Both the position numbers and the translations under genes were made by a program. Below the pieces are notes generated by a model. It was not told the origin of the DNA and ran no database searches. It saw only the letters and a list, made by a program, of their open reading frames with translations. DNA of 64,000 nucleotides, from the NCBI RefSeq assembly GCF_018131005.1, contig NZ_JAFCJK010000005.1, positions 186,001 to 250,000 of the forward strand. The letters are read 5' to 3'. The DNA comes from Bradyrhizobium lablabi (lineage in GTDB: Bacteria; Pseudomonadota; Alphaproteobacteria; Rhizobiales; Xanthobacteraceae). Positions 9,315-17,494 of this stretch are shown here, one piece after another. Every line of letters starts with the position of its first letter. The first letter of the stretch is position 1.

Positions 9315-9473
9315 TGGGCCGGACGCACGCGGGCGAATTGGAAACGATGCCTTGTGCTTGCACACGGGGGGTGTCGGGATTTGCGAATCCGGTGCCACCG
9401 TGGTTAGCGTTCCGAAAGGACATTTCGCGGCGTGCCTGGCCACTGGGCCCGCGACCTGAATCGAGGAATTGCC

Positions 9474-10670
9474 GTGCTGAAGCAAGCCGTGGTGCTCGTG
9501 GGTGGACTCGGGACGCGGCTGGGCGAGCGGACGCACGCGGTCCCCAAACCGCTCCTGGACGTCGGCGGCAGGCCGTTCCTTGACTACCTCCTGGATGACC
9601 TCACCCGCTACGGCGCCATCGAGAGCATTCTGTTGCTTGCGGGTCACCGTGCCGAGCAGGTGGTCGGTCAATATGACGGCCGGCGCTGGCGGCGCGCGAC
9701 GATTTCGGTGGTCACGGAACCCGCTCAGCTCGGCACCGGCGGTGCGCTCAAGCACGCGGCGTTCCGGTTGGCGGACAGGTTTTTCCTGCTGAACGGCGAC
9801 TCTTTTTTTGACTTCAATCTGCTCGACTTGGCGGTGGAGGCGGCCAAGTCCTCCGCCACCGTGCAGATGGCGCTGAAGCGCGACCAGGCGGGCGACCGTT
9901 ACGGCCGCGTTCTGCTTGAGCGCGACGTTGTGCGGAATTTTCTTCCCGCGGGCGCGCGACCAAGCGGTCCGATCAATTCCGGCGTCTATTGTGTCGATCG
10001 GCGGGTCGTCGAACTCATCGACGAAGTGCCGTGCTCGCTCGAGCAACGCGTCTTCCCGGGACTTGTCGCGCGCGGCGAGTTGCGGGCGACGCTCTATGAC
10101 GGCTTCTTCATCGATATCGGAATCCCAACCGATTTTGACCGCGCCCAGGCTGAAATGCCGGCGGCGCTGCATCGACCTGCGGTGTTCTTCGATCGCGACG
10201 GCGTGCTCAACGTCGACAAGAACTACGTCCACAAGATCGAGGATTTTGACTGGATCGCAGGCGCGCGTGAGGCGATCAAGTTGTGCAACGATCGCGGCTA
10301 CCTGACCTTCGTGGTGACCAACCAGGCCGGCGTGGCGCGTGGCTATTACGGGGTCGATGCGGTTCACCAGTTGCATGACTGGATGAGTTGCGAGCTCGCC
10401 GCGATCGGCGCTCATATCGAGGAATTCCAGTACTGCCCCGATCACGAGGAGGGCGTCGTGGAGGCGTTTCGCCGTCGCAGCGAGCGGCGAAAGCCTGCGC
10501 CGGGCATGATCCTCGATTGCTTCAAGGGCTGGCCGGTCCGCAAGGAGCAGAGCCTGCTTATCGGCGACAAGCCACATGATCTCGAGGCCGCGGCGGCCGC
10601 CGGGATCGCGGGACATCTGTTCGAGGGTGGTGACCTTGCGAGCTTCATCCGCCCGCTCATTCGGGCGTAG
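9474..10670 (+). CDS. sugar-1-phosphate nucleotidyltransferase / HAD-IIIA phosphatase fusion (HddC-GmhB type)
   Basis: This 398-residue protein joins two enzymes. Residues 1-230 are a nucleotidyltransferase with VVLVGGLGTRLGERT, the VPKPLLDVGGRPFLDY element, and PINSGVYC; this domain resembles HddC, which loads heptose-1-phosphate with GDP. Residues 235-398 are a HAD-IIIA phosphatase of the GmhB type: FFDRDGVLNVDKNYV (catalytic DxD), VVTNQAGVARGYY, and LLIGDKPHDLEAA. I chose GTG at 9474 because AGGA lies seven bases upstream and the domain starts there; the frame is open from 9432. No gmhA is in the window. The domain pair suggests an activated heptose or related sugar, but the actual substrate is unknown. 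Confidence 0.8.
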   Translation: MLKQAVVLVGGLGTRLGERTHAVPKPLLDVGGRPFLDYLLDDLTRYGAIESILLLAGHRAEQVVGQYDGRRWRRATISVVTEPAQLGTGGALKHAAFRLADRFFLLNGDSFFDFNLLDLAVEAAKSSATVQMALKRDQAGDRYGRVLLERDVVRNFLPAGARPSGPINSGVYCVDRRVVELIDEVPCSLEQRVFPGLVARGELRATLYDGFFIDIGIPTDFDRAQAEMPAALHRPAVFFDRDGVLNVDKNYVHKIEDFDWIAGAREAIKLCNDRGYLTFVVTNQAGVARGYYGVDAVHQLHDWMSCELAAIGAHIEEFQYCPDHEEGVVEAFRRRSERRKPAPGMILDCFKGWPVRKEQSLLIGDKPHDLEAAAAAGIAGHLFEGGDLASFIRPLIRA

Positions 10671-10675
10671 CGCGG

Positions 10676-11365
10676 CTACCTTCCGTTCGCTGCGCGGTAC
10701 ATGAACTCGGCGAGTTCCCAATCCTCCAGCGTGTCGATGTCCTGCACCAGCGCCCGCGGCAGGACCACGCCGATCGATCGGGGCGAGAACAGCGGCACGT
10801 CGTCGAGATAGGCGCGCGCGGTGCCCCAGTAGAATTGCCCGGCATCGTGATAGGCCGGCTCCAGGTCCTGGGACCGCGTCATGCGATGCTCGGGATAGAG
10901 CGCGTCGACGCGCCCGTCAGGGCCAAGCCGGACGGCGCGCTGGATCGGGAACGAGTAATCCGTCACCGAAAACGCAAACGCCGCATCGGAGGCGAAAAGG
11001 ATGTCGTGACCCTGCCGGATAAAGCGCGGCTGGATCAACGGGGCGGTCGCATAGATGCAGCAGACGTGCGTGACGTCATGATTGCGCGCGATGAACCAGT
11101 CGACCGCGTGCTTGACCACAGCGTTGGTGCCGGTGAAGTCGTCGGCGATCTCCTTCGGTCGCATGAAAGGGACCGCCGCGCCGAACTGGCTGGCGACCGT
11201 GGCGATCTCGTCATCGTCGGTGGATACAACGACCTGGTCGAACAGTCCGGTTTCCAGCGCGGCTTGAATCGAATAGGCGATGATCGGCTTTCCGCAGAAC
11301 TCGCGGATGTTCTTGCGGGGAATCCGCTTGCTGCCGCCTCGCGCTGGGATGACCGCGATCTTCAC
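10676..11365 (-). CDS. pseF: pseudaminic acid cytidylyltransferase
   Basis: This 229-residue enzyme couples CTP to pseudaminic acid, giving CMP-pseudaminic acid, the donor for glycosyltransferases. The N-terminal signature IPARGGSKRIPRKNI (residues 6-20) binds CTP, and FCGKPIIAYSIQAAL follows. TDDDEIATVA near residue 50 and the YHDAGQFYWG motif near residue 170 are typical of PseF. The start is GTG at 11365, overlapping the pseC stop (GTGA). It is the last gene of the minus-strand block and converges with the nucleotidyltransferase-phosphatase gene only 5 bases away, with no terminator visible between them. The second cytidylyltransferase at 16793 lacks the PseF-type motifs, so this gene is the better pseF. 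Confidence 0.92.
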   Translation of the reverse strand: MKIAVIPARGGSKRIPRKNIREFCGKPIIAYSIQAALETGLFDQVVVSTDDDEIATVASQFGAAVPFMRPKEIADDFTGTNAVVKHAVDWFIARNHDVTHVCCIYATAPLIQPRFIRQGHDILFASDAAFAFSVTDYSFPIQRAVRLGPDGRVDALYPEHRMTRSQDLEPAYHDAGQFYWGTARAYLDDVPLFSPRSIGVVLPRALVQDIDTLEDWELAEFMYRAANGR

Positions 11366-12537
11366 GCGAGGATTCTCTCCAGCGCTGCAACGACGGTGTC
11401 CTGCTCGGCATCGGTCATCCTTGAGAACAGCGGCAGCGTGATCGCGTCCTCGTAATAGCTTTCAGCCTCGGGGAACATGCCGGTCGTGAAGCCGAGGTTC
11501 CGATAGTAGGGCTGCGTGTGGACCGGAATATAGTGGACGTTGACGCCAATGCCGGCCGCACGGAGCGCGTCGAACACTTGCCGCCGGCTGAGCCTGATCT
11601 CGTTGCGGCGCAGGCGAATGACGTAGAGATGCCAGGCCGACCCGGTGTCAGGATGCTGCCAGGGGCAGGTGACCGGCAGTCTTGCCAAAAGACTGTCATA
11701 GCGCGCGGCGAGTTCGCGTCGGCGGGCGACGAATCGATCGAGCCGGGCAAGCTGGCTCGTGCCCAGCGCCGCCTGAATGTCGGTCATCCGGTAATTCAGT
11801 CCGAGTTCGATCTGCTCGTAGATCCAGGGACCGTCGCGCTCCTCATTGGACGACCGCCCGTCAGCAGGTCTTTGCGCCGGTCGGACGATGCCGTGAGTCC
11901 TCAAATAGGCGAGACGCTCCGCAAGCTTCGGGTCATTGGTGAGTGCCATGCCGCCTTCGCCAGTCGTGATGATCTTGACCGGATGAAAGCTGAAGATCGT
12001 GATATCGCCGAAATCTCCCGAGCCGACCTTGCGGCCGCGATATTCGCCGCCGACGGCATGCGAAGCATCCTCGACGATGCGGAAACCGTAGCGATCCGCG
12101 AGCGCACGGATATCGGCCATCTCGCAGGATTGCCCGGCGAAATGCACGGGCACGACGACCTTCGGCAGCCGGCCCTGCCTGTCGGCAGTCGCAAGCTTCT
12201 CCGTCAGTGCCGATATGCTCATGTTGTAAGTCCGGCGATCGATATCGACGAAGTCGACGCTGGCGCCGCAGTAGCGGGCACAATTGGCCGAAGCGACGAA
12301 GGTGTTCGGCGTCGTCCACAGCCAGTCGCCGGGACCGAGGTCAAGCGCAAGGCACGCGATGTGCAGCGCCGCCGTGGCGTTTGACGCCGCAATCGCGCTG
12401 CTGGCGGCGCAATAGGCCGCCATCGCACGTTCGAAGATCGGGCCGGCCTGTCCCTGCGTCAGCCAGTCAGAGCGCAGCACCTCGGTGACCGCGTCGATAT
12501 CCTCAGGCGAGATGTCCTGGCGACCGTAGGGGATCAT
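11362..12537 (-). CDS. pseC: UDP-4-amino-4,6-dideoxy-N-acetyl-L-altrosamine transaminase
   Basis: This PLP-dependent aminotransferase of the DegT/DnrJ/EryC1/StrS family aminates the 4-keto sugar made by PseB. It has 391 residues from ATG at 12537, which overlaps the pseB stop as ATGA; upstream in-frame codons lie inside pseB and are not used. MIPYGRQDISPEDIDAV at the N-terminus is nearly diagnostic of PseC. VEDASHAVGG near residue 155 and IFSFHPVKIITTGEGG place the PLP lysine at K188. NYRMTDIQAALG near residue 265 is also conserved. The neighbouring pseB and pseF support the assignment. Confidence 0.95.
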   Translation of the reverse strand: MIPYGRQDISPEDIDAVTEVLRSDWLTQGQAGPIFERAMAAYCAASSAIAASNATAALHIACLALDLGPGDWLWTTPNTFVASANCARYCGASVDFVDIDRRTYNMSISALTEKLATADRQGRLPKVVVPVHFAGQSCEMADIRALADRYGFRIVEDASHAVGGEYRGRKVGSGDFGDITIFSFHPVKIITTGEGGMALTNDPKLAERLAYLRTHGIVRPAQRPADGRSSNEERDGPWIYEQIELGLNYRMTDIQAALGTSQLARLDRFVARRRELAARYDSLLARLPVTCPWQHPDTGSAWHLYVIRLRRNEIRLSRRQVFDALRAAGIGVNVHYIPVHTQPYYRNLGFTTGMFPEAESYYEDAITLPLFSRMTDAEQDTVVAALERILA

Positions 12538-13535
12538 TGGACCGCAATTCGGTTGAATTCCCTGATCTGTGCCACGTCGAGGAAATGATCGTTGCGGCCC
12601 GAATTGTACTCGAATCCGTCCGCAACCGGCTCGCCCTGTTCGCCGATCTGGTTGGTCAGATAATCGAAGTCCCTGCGGAAGAACTTGATCGTCGGCTTGA
12701 TCACGAAATGGTCGTGGAAGCGCAGCGTCAGATGCGAGTCGTCGGTCGGGCACATGATCTCGTGCAGCTTCTCGCCGGGGCGGATGCCGATCACTTTGGT
12801 TGGTAGACCAGGGGCCATCGCAGCCGCCAGATCGGGAATCCGCACCGAAGGGATCATCGGGACGAATATCTCGCCACCGGACATCCGCTCAAAGCTCCTG
12901 CAAACGAAGTCGACGCCTTGCTGCAGCGAGATCCAGAATCGCGTCATGCGCGGATCGGTGATCGGAAGATGTTCGGCGCCTTCCGCGATCAGCTTGTTGA
13001 ACAGCGGCACGATCGAGCCGCGCGATCCGACGACGTTGCCATAACGCACGACACTGAACATGGTGCGATGTCCGCCGGCCATGTTGTTGGCGGCGATAAA
13101 CAGCTTATCGGAGGCGAGCTTGGTCGCACCGTAGAGATTGATGGGCTGCGCGGCCTTGTCGGTCGAGAGCGCGATGACCTTCTCGACATCCGCCTCGAGC
13201 GCAGTCTGGATGACGTTCTCCGCACCGTGCACGTTGGTCTTGATGCATTCCATCGGATTGTATTCCGCCGCCGGCACCTGCTTCAGCGCGGCGGCATGAA
13301 TGACGTAATCGACGCCCTTCATCGCCGTGCGCAGGCGCTCGCCGTCGCGGACGTCGCCAATGAAATAGCGCATCGAAGGCTGGTCGAACTCCTGCTGCAT
13401 CTCATATTGCTTGAGCTCGTCGCGCGAATAGACGATGAGCCGGCGCGGCCTGAAATTCTTGAGGACATTGCCGACGAATTTGCGCCCGAACGATCCGGTG
13501 CCGCCAGTGATCAGAACAGACTTATCGTTAAACAT
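12534..13535 (-). CDS. pseB: UDP-N-acetylglucosamine 4,6-dehydratase (inverting)
   Basis: This is the first committed enzyme of pseudaminic acid synthesis; it converts UDP-GlcNAc to UDP-2-acetamido-2,6-dideoxy-L-arabino-hexos-4-ulose. It is an extended SDR of 333 residues with GGTGSFG at 11-17 for NADP binding, the STDKA segment at 124-128 and the Y135-x3-K139 catalytic pair in LYGATK. The N-terminus MFNDKSVLITGGTGSFG is characteristic. The ATG at 13535 was chosen over an open extension of 11 codons. It overlaps pseC by 4 bases and follows an SDR gene by 51 bases. The short length (no N-terminal membrane domain) separates it from FlaA1/WbpM-type retaining dehydratases. Confidence 0.95.
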   Translation of the reverse strand: MFNDKSVLITGGTGSFGRKFVGNVLKNFRPRRLIVYSRDELKQYEMQQEFDQPSMRYFIGDVRDGERLRTAMKGVDYVIHAAALKQVPAAEYNPMECIKTNVHGAENVIQTALEADVEKVIALSTDKAAQPINLYGATKLASDKLFIAANNMAGGHRTMFSVVRYGNVVGSRGSIVPLFNKLIAEGAEHLPITDPRMTRFWISLQQGVDFVCRSFERMSGGEIFVPMIPSVRIPDLAAAMAPGLPTKVIGIRPGEKLHEIMCPTDDSHLTLRFHDHFVIKPTIKFFRRDFDYLTNQIGEQGEPVADGFEYNSGRNDHFLDVAQIREFNRIAVQ

Positions 13536-13586
13536 GCTGGATTCTACGCCGGCTCGTATTGTTAGCATTTGGGGAATGCGGCGTGG

Positions 13587-14420
13587 TTACCACACGCTCC
13601 GCCCGCCGTCCACGACCATGTTCTGACCAGTCATGTAGCTCGAGGCGTCGGAACAGAGGAACTGGATCGCCGCCCGGTACTCATCGACGTGGGCCATTCT
13701 ACCCATCGGGATCAGGCGGGTGAGCCTCTCGACGAATGCCGGGTCCTGGCTGTTGAAAACGCCCCCTGGGGAGATCGCGTTCACGCGCACACCCTTGTCG
13801 GCCCAATAGGTCGCGAGATATTTGGTGAGACCTATCAGGCCGTGCTTAATCACCGAATAGGTCACGGGCTTGACCGGCTGCTCCTCCTCGCGCGCGACAT
13901 TGGGTTGCCGGTAGAGCCGTTGATCCGGTGCGATGACGCCGAGGTCGGAGGCGATGTTGAGGATAACGCCGCGGCCGCGACGGGCCATCTCGACACCGAA
14001 CACCTGGGAGCACAACATCGCGCCAGTGAGGCCCACAGCGATTTCGGTCTGCCACTGCGGAACCGGAAACGCCTCGAAGCGCGAGGAGTGCGTCACGCCC
14101 GGCGTTGAGGTCACCTTCGGATCGATCGCGGCGTTGTTGACGAGGATGTCGACGGCGATGCCGCACCTTTCAAGGTTGTGGCTGACTGCACGGATAGAGT
14201 CCGCCGAGGTCACGTCGAGCGCGGCAGGCACCAGTTCGGCCGATGGCGTTGTCTCTCTGATCGCGCTGACGGCGGCCTCGACCTGCGCGATCCCGATGTC
14301 GGTTACGACCACGCGCGCGCCGATCTCGACCAGGGCGGCGACGTGCTGACGTCCCAACAGTCCACCGGCGCCGGTGACGAGGGCGGTGCGATCCGACAGG
14401 TCATAACGCGAGGCAGTCAT
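13587..14420 (-). CDS. short-chain dehydrogenase/reductase (SDR 1 of 3)
   Basis: This 277-residue classical SDR has the dinucleotide motif TGAGGLLGRQH near residue 16, NNAAID near residue 93 and the catalytic Y-x3-K in TYSVIKHG near residue 188. SGAGG-type loops and an insert (residues 160-185, QRLYRQPNVAREEEQ) set it apart from the two SDRs upstream. The C-terminus MTGQNMVVDGGRSVW is standard. It is similar in type to PtmA-like SDRs of flagellin-glycan loci in Campylobacter. It starts 15 bases after SDR 2. Its role is probably an oxidation or reduction in the second ulosonic-acid route; the substrate is not predictable. Confidence 0.75.
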   Translation of the reverse strand: MTASRYDLSDRTALVTGAGGLLGRQHVAALVEIGARVVVTDIGIAQVEAAVSAIRETTPSAELVPAALDVTSADSIRAVSHNLERCGIAVDILVNNAAIDPKVTSTPGVTHSSRFEAFPVPQWQTEIAVGLTGAMLCSQVFGVEMARRGRGVILNIASDLGVIAPDQRLYRQPNVAREEEQPVKPVTYSVIKHGLIGLTKYLATYWADKGVRVNAISPGGVFNSQDPAFVERLTRLIPMGRMAHVDEYRAAIQFLCSDASSYMTGQNMVVDGGRSVW

Positions 14421-14435
14421 GGGATAGCTCCGGTT

Positions 14436-15197
14436 TCAAGCGCGCAACTGGCCGCCGTCGGCGACCATCACCGTGCCCGTTATGAACGACGCGCGCGGTG
14501 AGGCGAGGAAGGTGACGAGATCGGCGATCTCTTCCGGCCTTCCGAGTCGGCGCAGTGCCACTTCGCGCGCGAGCATGTCATCGACGGCGGCCTTGTTTTC
14601 CTTGATCTTGCGCGCCCAAGTGCCGTCGGCGGCAAGAATGTTGCCCGGTGCAATCGCGTTGATGCGGATGCCCTCGAGAGCCAGCGGCCGTGCCAGCCCG
14701 CGCACGGTGGCATTGAGCGCGGCCTTGGCGGCCGAATACGTCACAGGTGCGCCCAGCGCGGCCAGGCCGCAGATCGAGGAGATGCAGACGATCGCACGTT
14801 CGCCGTTGCCGCGGGCCATAATTGGCCGCGCCGCCTCGATCATGTTGGTCGTCGCGAACAGATTGAGCGACATGACCCGCGACCACTCGGCGGCGGTTTC
14901 GCCGCCCGGGGGTACGGATGCCCCGCTACCGACATTGCAAACGAGAATGTCAATGCCGCCCCATTGGGTCTCGACATCGCGCGCGAGCGCATGCGCGGAA
15001 GCGGGATCGGTTACATCGGCCGCATGACAGGAGGTCTGGCCGCCCATGTCCCGGCTCGCCGCCTTGAGCCCGTCGAGCCCGCGTGCCGCGAGCGCGACCT
15101 TTGCGCCCTCTACAGCCAGCGCGGTCGCTATCGCAAGACCAATGCCGCGGCTGGCGCCGGCGACGAGGGCAACGCGGTTCTCGAGTTCGAGCTTCAT
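14436..15197 (-). CDS. short-chain dehydrogenase/reductase (SDR 2 of 3)
   Basis: This 253-residue classical SDR has AGASRGIGLAIA near residue 14, an N-A-G-type motif changed to CNVGSG near residue 88, and Y-x3-K in TYSAAKAAL near residue 157. The change of the usual NNAG to CNVG is a mild oddity that still preserves the central asparagine. The ATG at 15197 overlaps the stop of the isomerase gene (ATGA). It lies in the middle of the minus-strand glycan block, so it most likely acts on a sugar or sugar nucleotide. I cannot say in which direction or on what carbon. Confidence 0.75.
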   Translation of the reverse strand: MKLELENRVALVAGASRGIGLAIATALAVEGAKVALAARGLDGLKAASRDMGGQTSCHAADVTDPASAHALARDVETQWGGIDILVCNVGSGASVPPGGETAAEWSRVMSLNLFATTNMIEAARPIMARGNGERAIVCISSICGLAALGAPVTYSAAKAALNATVRGLARPLALEGIRINAIAPGNILAADGTWARKIKENKAAVDDMLAREVALRRLGRPEEIADLVTFLASPRASFITGTVMVADGGQLRA

Positions 15198-16042
15198 CGA
15201 CGCGCCGCCTCGAGCCAGCCGATGGTCATGTCGCGATAGCGCGCCAGGGCTCCCGCATGGTCGCCGTCGACGGCGCGCGCCGTCTGCAGAATATATTGGC
15301 CGGCATATCCGGATTGCTCGATCATGCGGATCGCCTTTGCCAGATCGGCCGCCCCCGTACCAAGCGGCACCGTGGTTCCGCCGCGCACGCGATCCTTAAC
15401 GTGCACATTGAGGATGCGCGGTGCATAGGCGGCGATCTCGTCCGCACTGTCATGGCCGAGCGAAGCGCTGTTACCGATGTCGTAGTTGATGCCGAAGGTT
15501 TCGTTCGGCAACCTGCCGATGAATTGCGCAAGTCTTGCGGGCGGCAGGTCGGATTCGAACACGATCTTCACGCCCTGGCCGGCCAGCGAGGATTGGCGAG
15601 CGAGCAGAACACGGAGCAACGTCTCCTCCTCATCGGCGGTCTCAATCTTGCCGTTGTCGACCAACGGGATCACGATGAATTCGATGCCGAGCGCGGTACA
15701 GGACGCGATCACCAGGTCGAGGTCATCGATAAGTGTCGCTTGCGCGCGACCAGTTTCCTTCCAGAACGGTGCCTGCATGAAGCAGTCGCCGGTCAGGCTT
15801 CGAATGCGCAAGCCGTTGGTGCGCGAAACGTCGAGGATGTCCTTCTGTCCGGCTCCGGTCGTCAGCGGATTCTGACGCAGCCGATCCTGGTCGATGGTCC
15901 ATTCCATCCGCGTCAGACCGAGTGCCTTGGCGCGTGGAAATTCCTCCCGCCATTCCTCCCATGGGAAGGCCTGGATCTTGCCGTCGACCGGGGCCGACAA
16001 CCGTCCCTGCATAAAGCCGATACGTTGAAGCGGTGAGGTCAC
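15194..16042 (-). CDS. sugar phosphate isomerase/epimerase-like TIM-barrel protein
   Basis: This 282-residue protein belongs to the AP-endonuclease-2/xylose-isomerase-like TIM-barrel superfamily. Likely metal ligands include the glutamate in VIFES near residue 163, the aspartate in NYDIGNSASLGHD near residue 190, and the histidine in LNVHVKDR near residue 215. The start is GTG at 16042, overlapping the SDR 3 stop (GTGA). It opens with RIGFMQGRLS, seen in isomerases placed next to nonulosonate genes. A second barrel of the same superfamily is fused to the synthase at 17491, so the locus has two such domains. Epimerisation or isomerisation of the synthase substrate is the likely role. Confidence 0.7.
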   Translation of the reverse strand: MTSPLQRIGFMQGRLSAPVDGKIQAFPWEEWREEFPRAKALGLTRMEWTIDQDRLRQNPLTTGAGQKDILDVSRTNGLRIRSLTGDCFMQAPFWKETGRAQATLIDDLDLVIASCTALGIEFIVIPLVDNGKIETADEEETLLRVLLARQSSLAGQGVKIVFESDLPPARLAQFIGRLPNETFGINYDIGNSASLGHDSADEIAAYAPRILNVHVKDRVRGGTTVPLGTGAADLAKAIRMIEQSGYAGQYILQTARAVDGDHAGALARYRDMTIGWLEAARR

Positions 16043-16806
16043 GATGTTCCGTCCGTGCTGATGGCGAGCCCCTTGGCGGTCCAGCCGCCGTCGACGAACA
16101 GCTCCTGTCCGGTGACGTAGGCCGATGCCGGGGACGCGAGGAAGATCGCAGCGCCGACCAGATCGTCCGGTTGACCCCAGCGTCCAAGCATCGTGTGTCG
16201 GCGGCGGTCCTCGTGCATCGCGGGATCCGCATAGCTTCCGGCCGTCATGTCGGTTGCGACGTAACCAGGCGCCAGGGCATTGACGCGGATGCCGTCGCGC
16301 GCACAGTCGCCCGCCAGCGCGCGCGTCAAGCCGGCCAAGCCCGCTTTGGCGGCGACATAGCCGGGATTGCCGGGGAAGCCGCGTACGGAGTTGATGCTGG
16401 TGACGTTGATGATCGATCCGCCGCCCGTCTGCTTCAGCAGCGGGTAGGCGGCCAGGATCGTCGCGTAGACAGCCGTGAGATCGGTTGCCAGGGTGGCGCG
16501 GAAGCGCTGCAACTCGTCGGTTGCGCCGGCCGGCAGGCTGATGCCGGCGGCGTTGACGAGCACGTCGAGCCGGCCGGTCGTCTTCGCGACACAGTCGAAT
16601 GCGCGCCCGATTGCCGCATCGTCAGCGAGGTCGCAAGCGATCGCCGTGACGCCTTGTGGCGCCACGCCGGAGCGGCTGAGGCCGAACACCGTTGCCCCCG
16701 CTGCGACGAGGCCGGCCGCGATCGCACCGCCAATTCCGCGCGAGGCGCCGGTGACGAGTGCGCATTTGCCTTGAAGCGAGAATGCGTCGAGGTCAGGCAT
16801 AGCCAT
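16039..16806 (-). CDS. short-chain dehydrogenase/reductase (SDR 3 of 3)
   Basis: This 255-residue classical SDR has TGASRGIGGAIA near residue 19, VNAAGIS near residue 88, and Y-x3-K in GYVAAKAGL near residue 155; PGYVATDM and VTGQELFVDGGW close the fold. I placed the start at ATG 16806 (a second ATG lies two codons later); both lie inside the end of the cytidylyltransferase gene, and an open extension to 16827 is unlikely. It resembles 3-oxoacyl-ACP reductase-type SDRs, but all neighbours are sugar genes and no fatty-acid genes are near. Role in the second ulosonate route is inferred from context. Confidence 0.75.
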   Translation of the reverse strand: MAMPDLDAFSLQGKCALVTGASRGIGGAIAAGLVAAGATVFGLSRSGVAPQGVTAIACDLADDAAIGRAFDCVAKTTGRLDVLVNAAGISLPAGATDELQRFRATLATDLTAVYATILAAYPLLKQTGGGSIINVTSINSVRGFPGNPGYVAAKAGLAGLTRALAGDCARDGIRVNALAPGYVATDMTAGSYADPAMHEDRRRHTMLGRWGQPDDLVGAAIFLASPASAYVTGQELFVDGGWTAKGLAISTDGTS

Positions 16807-17494
16807 AGCTGCGCATGATTGCCGCACACAGTTTCACGTCTTCAGTCCGGTCAATCTGGAACATTTTGTGACGTTCCATCACGTGCATCCCGATCCGGCC
16901 GCCAAGGCGGTTCTGTTGCTCGCGCAAGAGCGAGGGGATGAACACGTAGAATGAGCCGTTCTCGAGATATCGCTTCTCGATCTGCTGGCGCATGCGGCGG
17001 TTGTGGAAGTCGTAATTGATCGGCTCGGGACCGTCGGCACCCATGCGCCAGTTGAAGTAATCCTCGACTTCGCAGACCGAGAGCAGGCTGTCGAGCTTCT
17101 CGCGCTCGAAGGTATCCAGTGCCTTCTCGATGTCACTGGATTCGCGGATCGGTGACGTCGCCTGCAGTGCGACGACGCGCTCGTAGGGCTGGCGCTTGCC
17201 GTCGAGCGCCTCGAGCGCATGCAGCCAGGCCGATTCCGAGGAGGCGAGATCTCCGGAGATATCATTGGGACGCCGTACGCCGACAGCGCCAGCCGTCTCC
17301 GCTACGGAGAGGATGGCGTCGCTGTCGGAGGAGACCGCGACGAGATCGACACCCCGCGCGGCCGCGGCCTGCATCACGGTCCAGGCGAGCAGTGGCTTGC
17401 CGCAGATGTCGATCAGGTTCTTGTTCGGGATGCCCTTGGATCCGCCGCGCGCAGCGATCACGGCGAGCGTGCGCTTTACCTTGCCCTCGCTCAT
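16793..17494 (-). CDS. second acylneuraminate-type cytidylyltransferase
   Basis: This 233-residue protein is of the CMP-NeuAc synthetase/NeuA-LegF family. It shows IAARGGSKGIPNKNL at residues 11-25, DICGKPLLAWTVMQA, VSSDSDAILSVA near residue 53 and LQATSPIRESSDIEKAL near residue 110. These motifs are nearer NeuA/LegF (PtmB) than PseF. ATG at 17494 overlaps the stop of the fused synthase gene (ATGA), so both are probably made together. It presumably activates the product of that synthase with CTP. Together with pseF at 10676 it shows that two different ulosonic acids, or one acid with redundant activation, are produced. Confidence 0.85.
   Translation of the reverse strand: MSEGKVKRTLAVIAARGGSKGIPNKNLIDICGKPLLAWTVMQAAAARGVDLVAVSSDSDAILSVAETAGAVGVRRPNDISGDLASSESAWLHALEALDGKRQPYERVVALQATSPIRESSDIEKALDTFEREKLDSLLSVCEVEDYFNWRMGADGPEPINYDFHNRRMRQQIEKRYLENGSFYVFIPSLLREQQNRLGGRIGMHVMERHKMFQIDRTEDVKLCAAIMRSYGYA

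Noticed and set aside
9216..10721. A 501-codon minus-strand frame over the nucleotidyltransferase-phosphatase gene
   Set aside because: It is the complement of a well-supported coding region and shows no domain.
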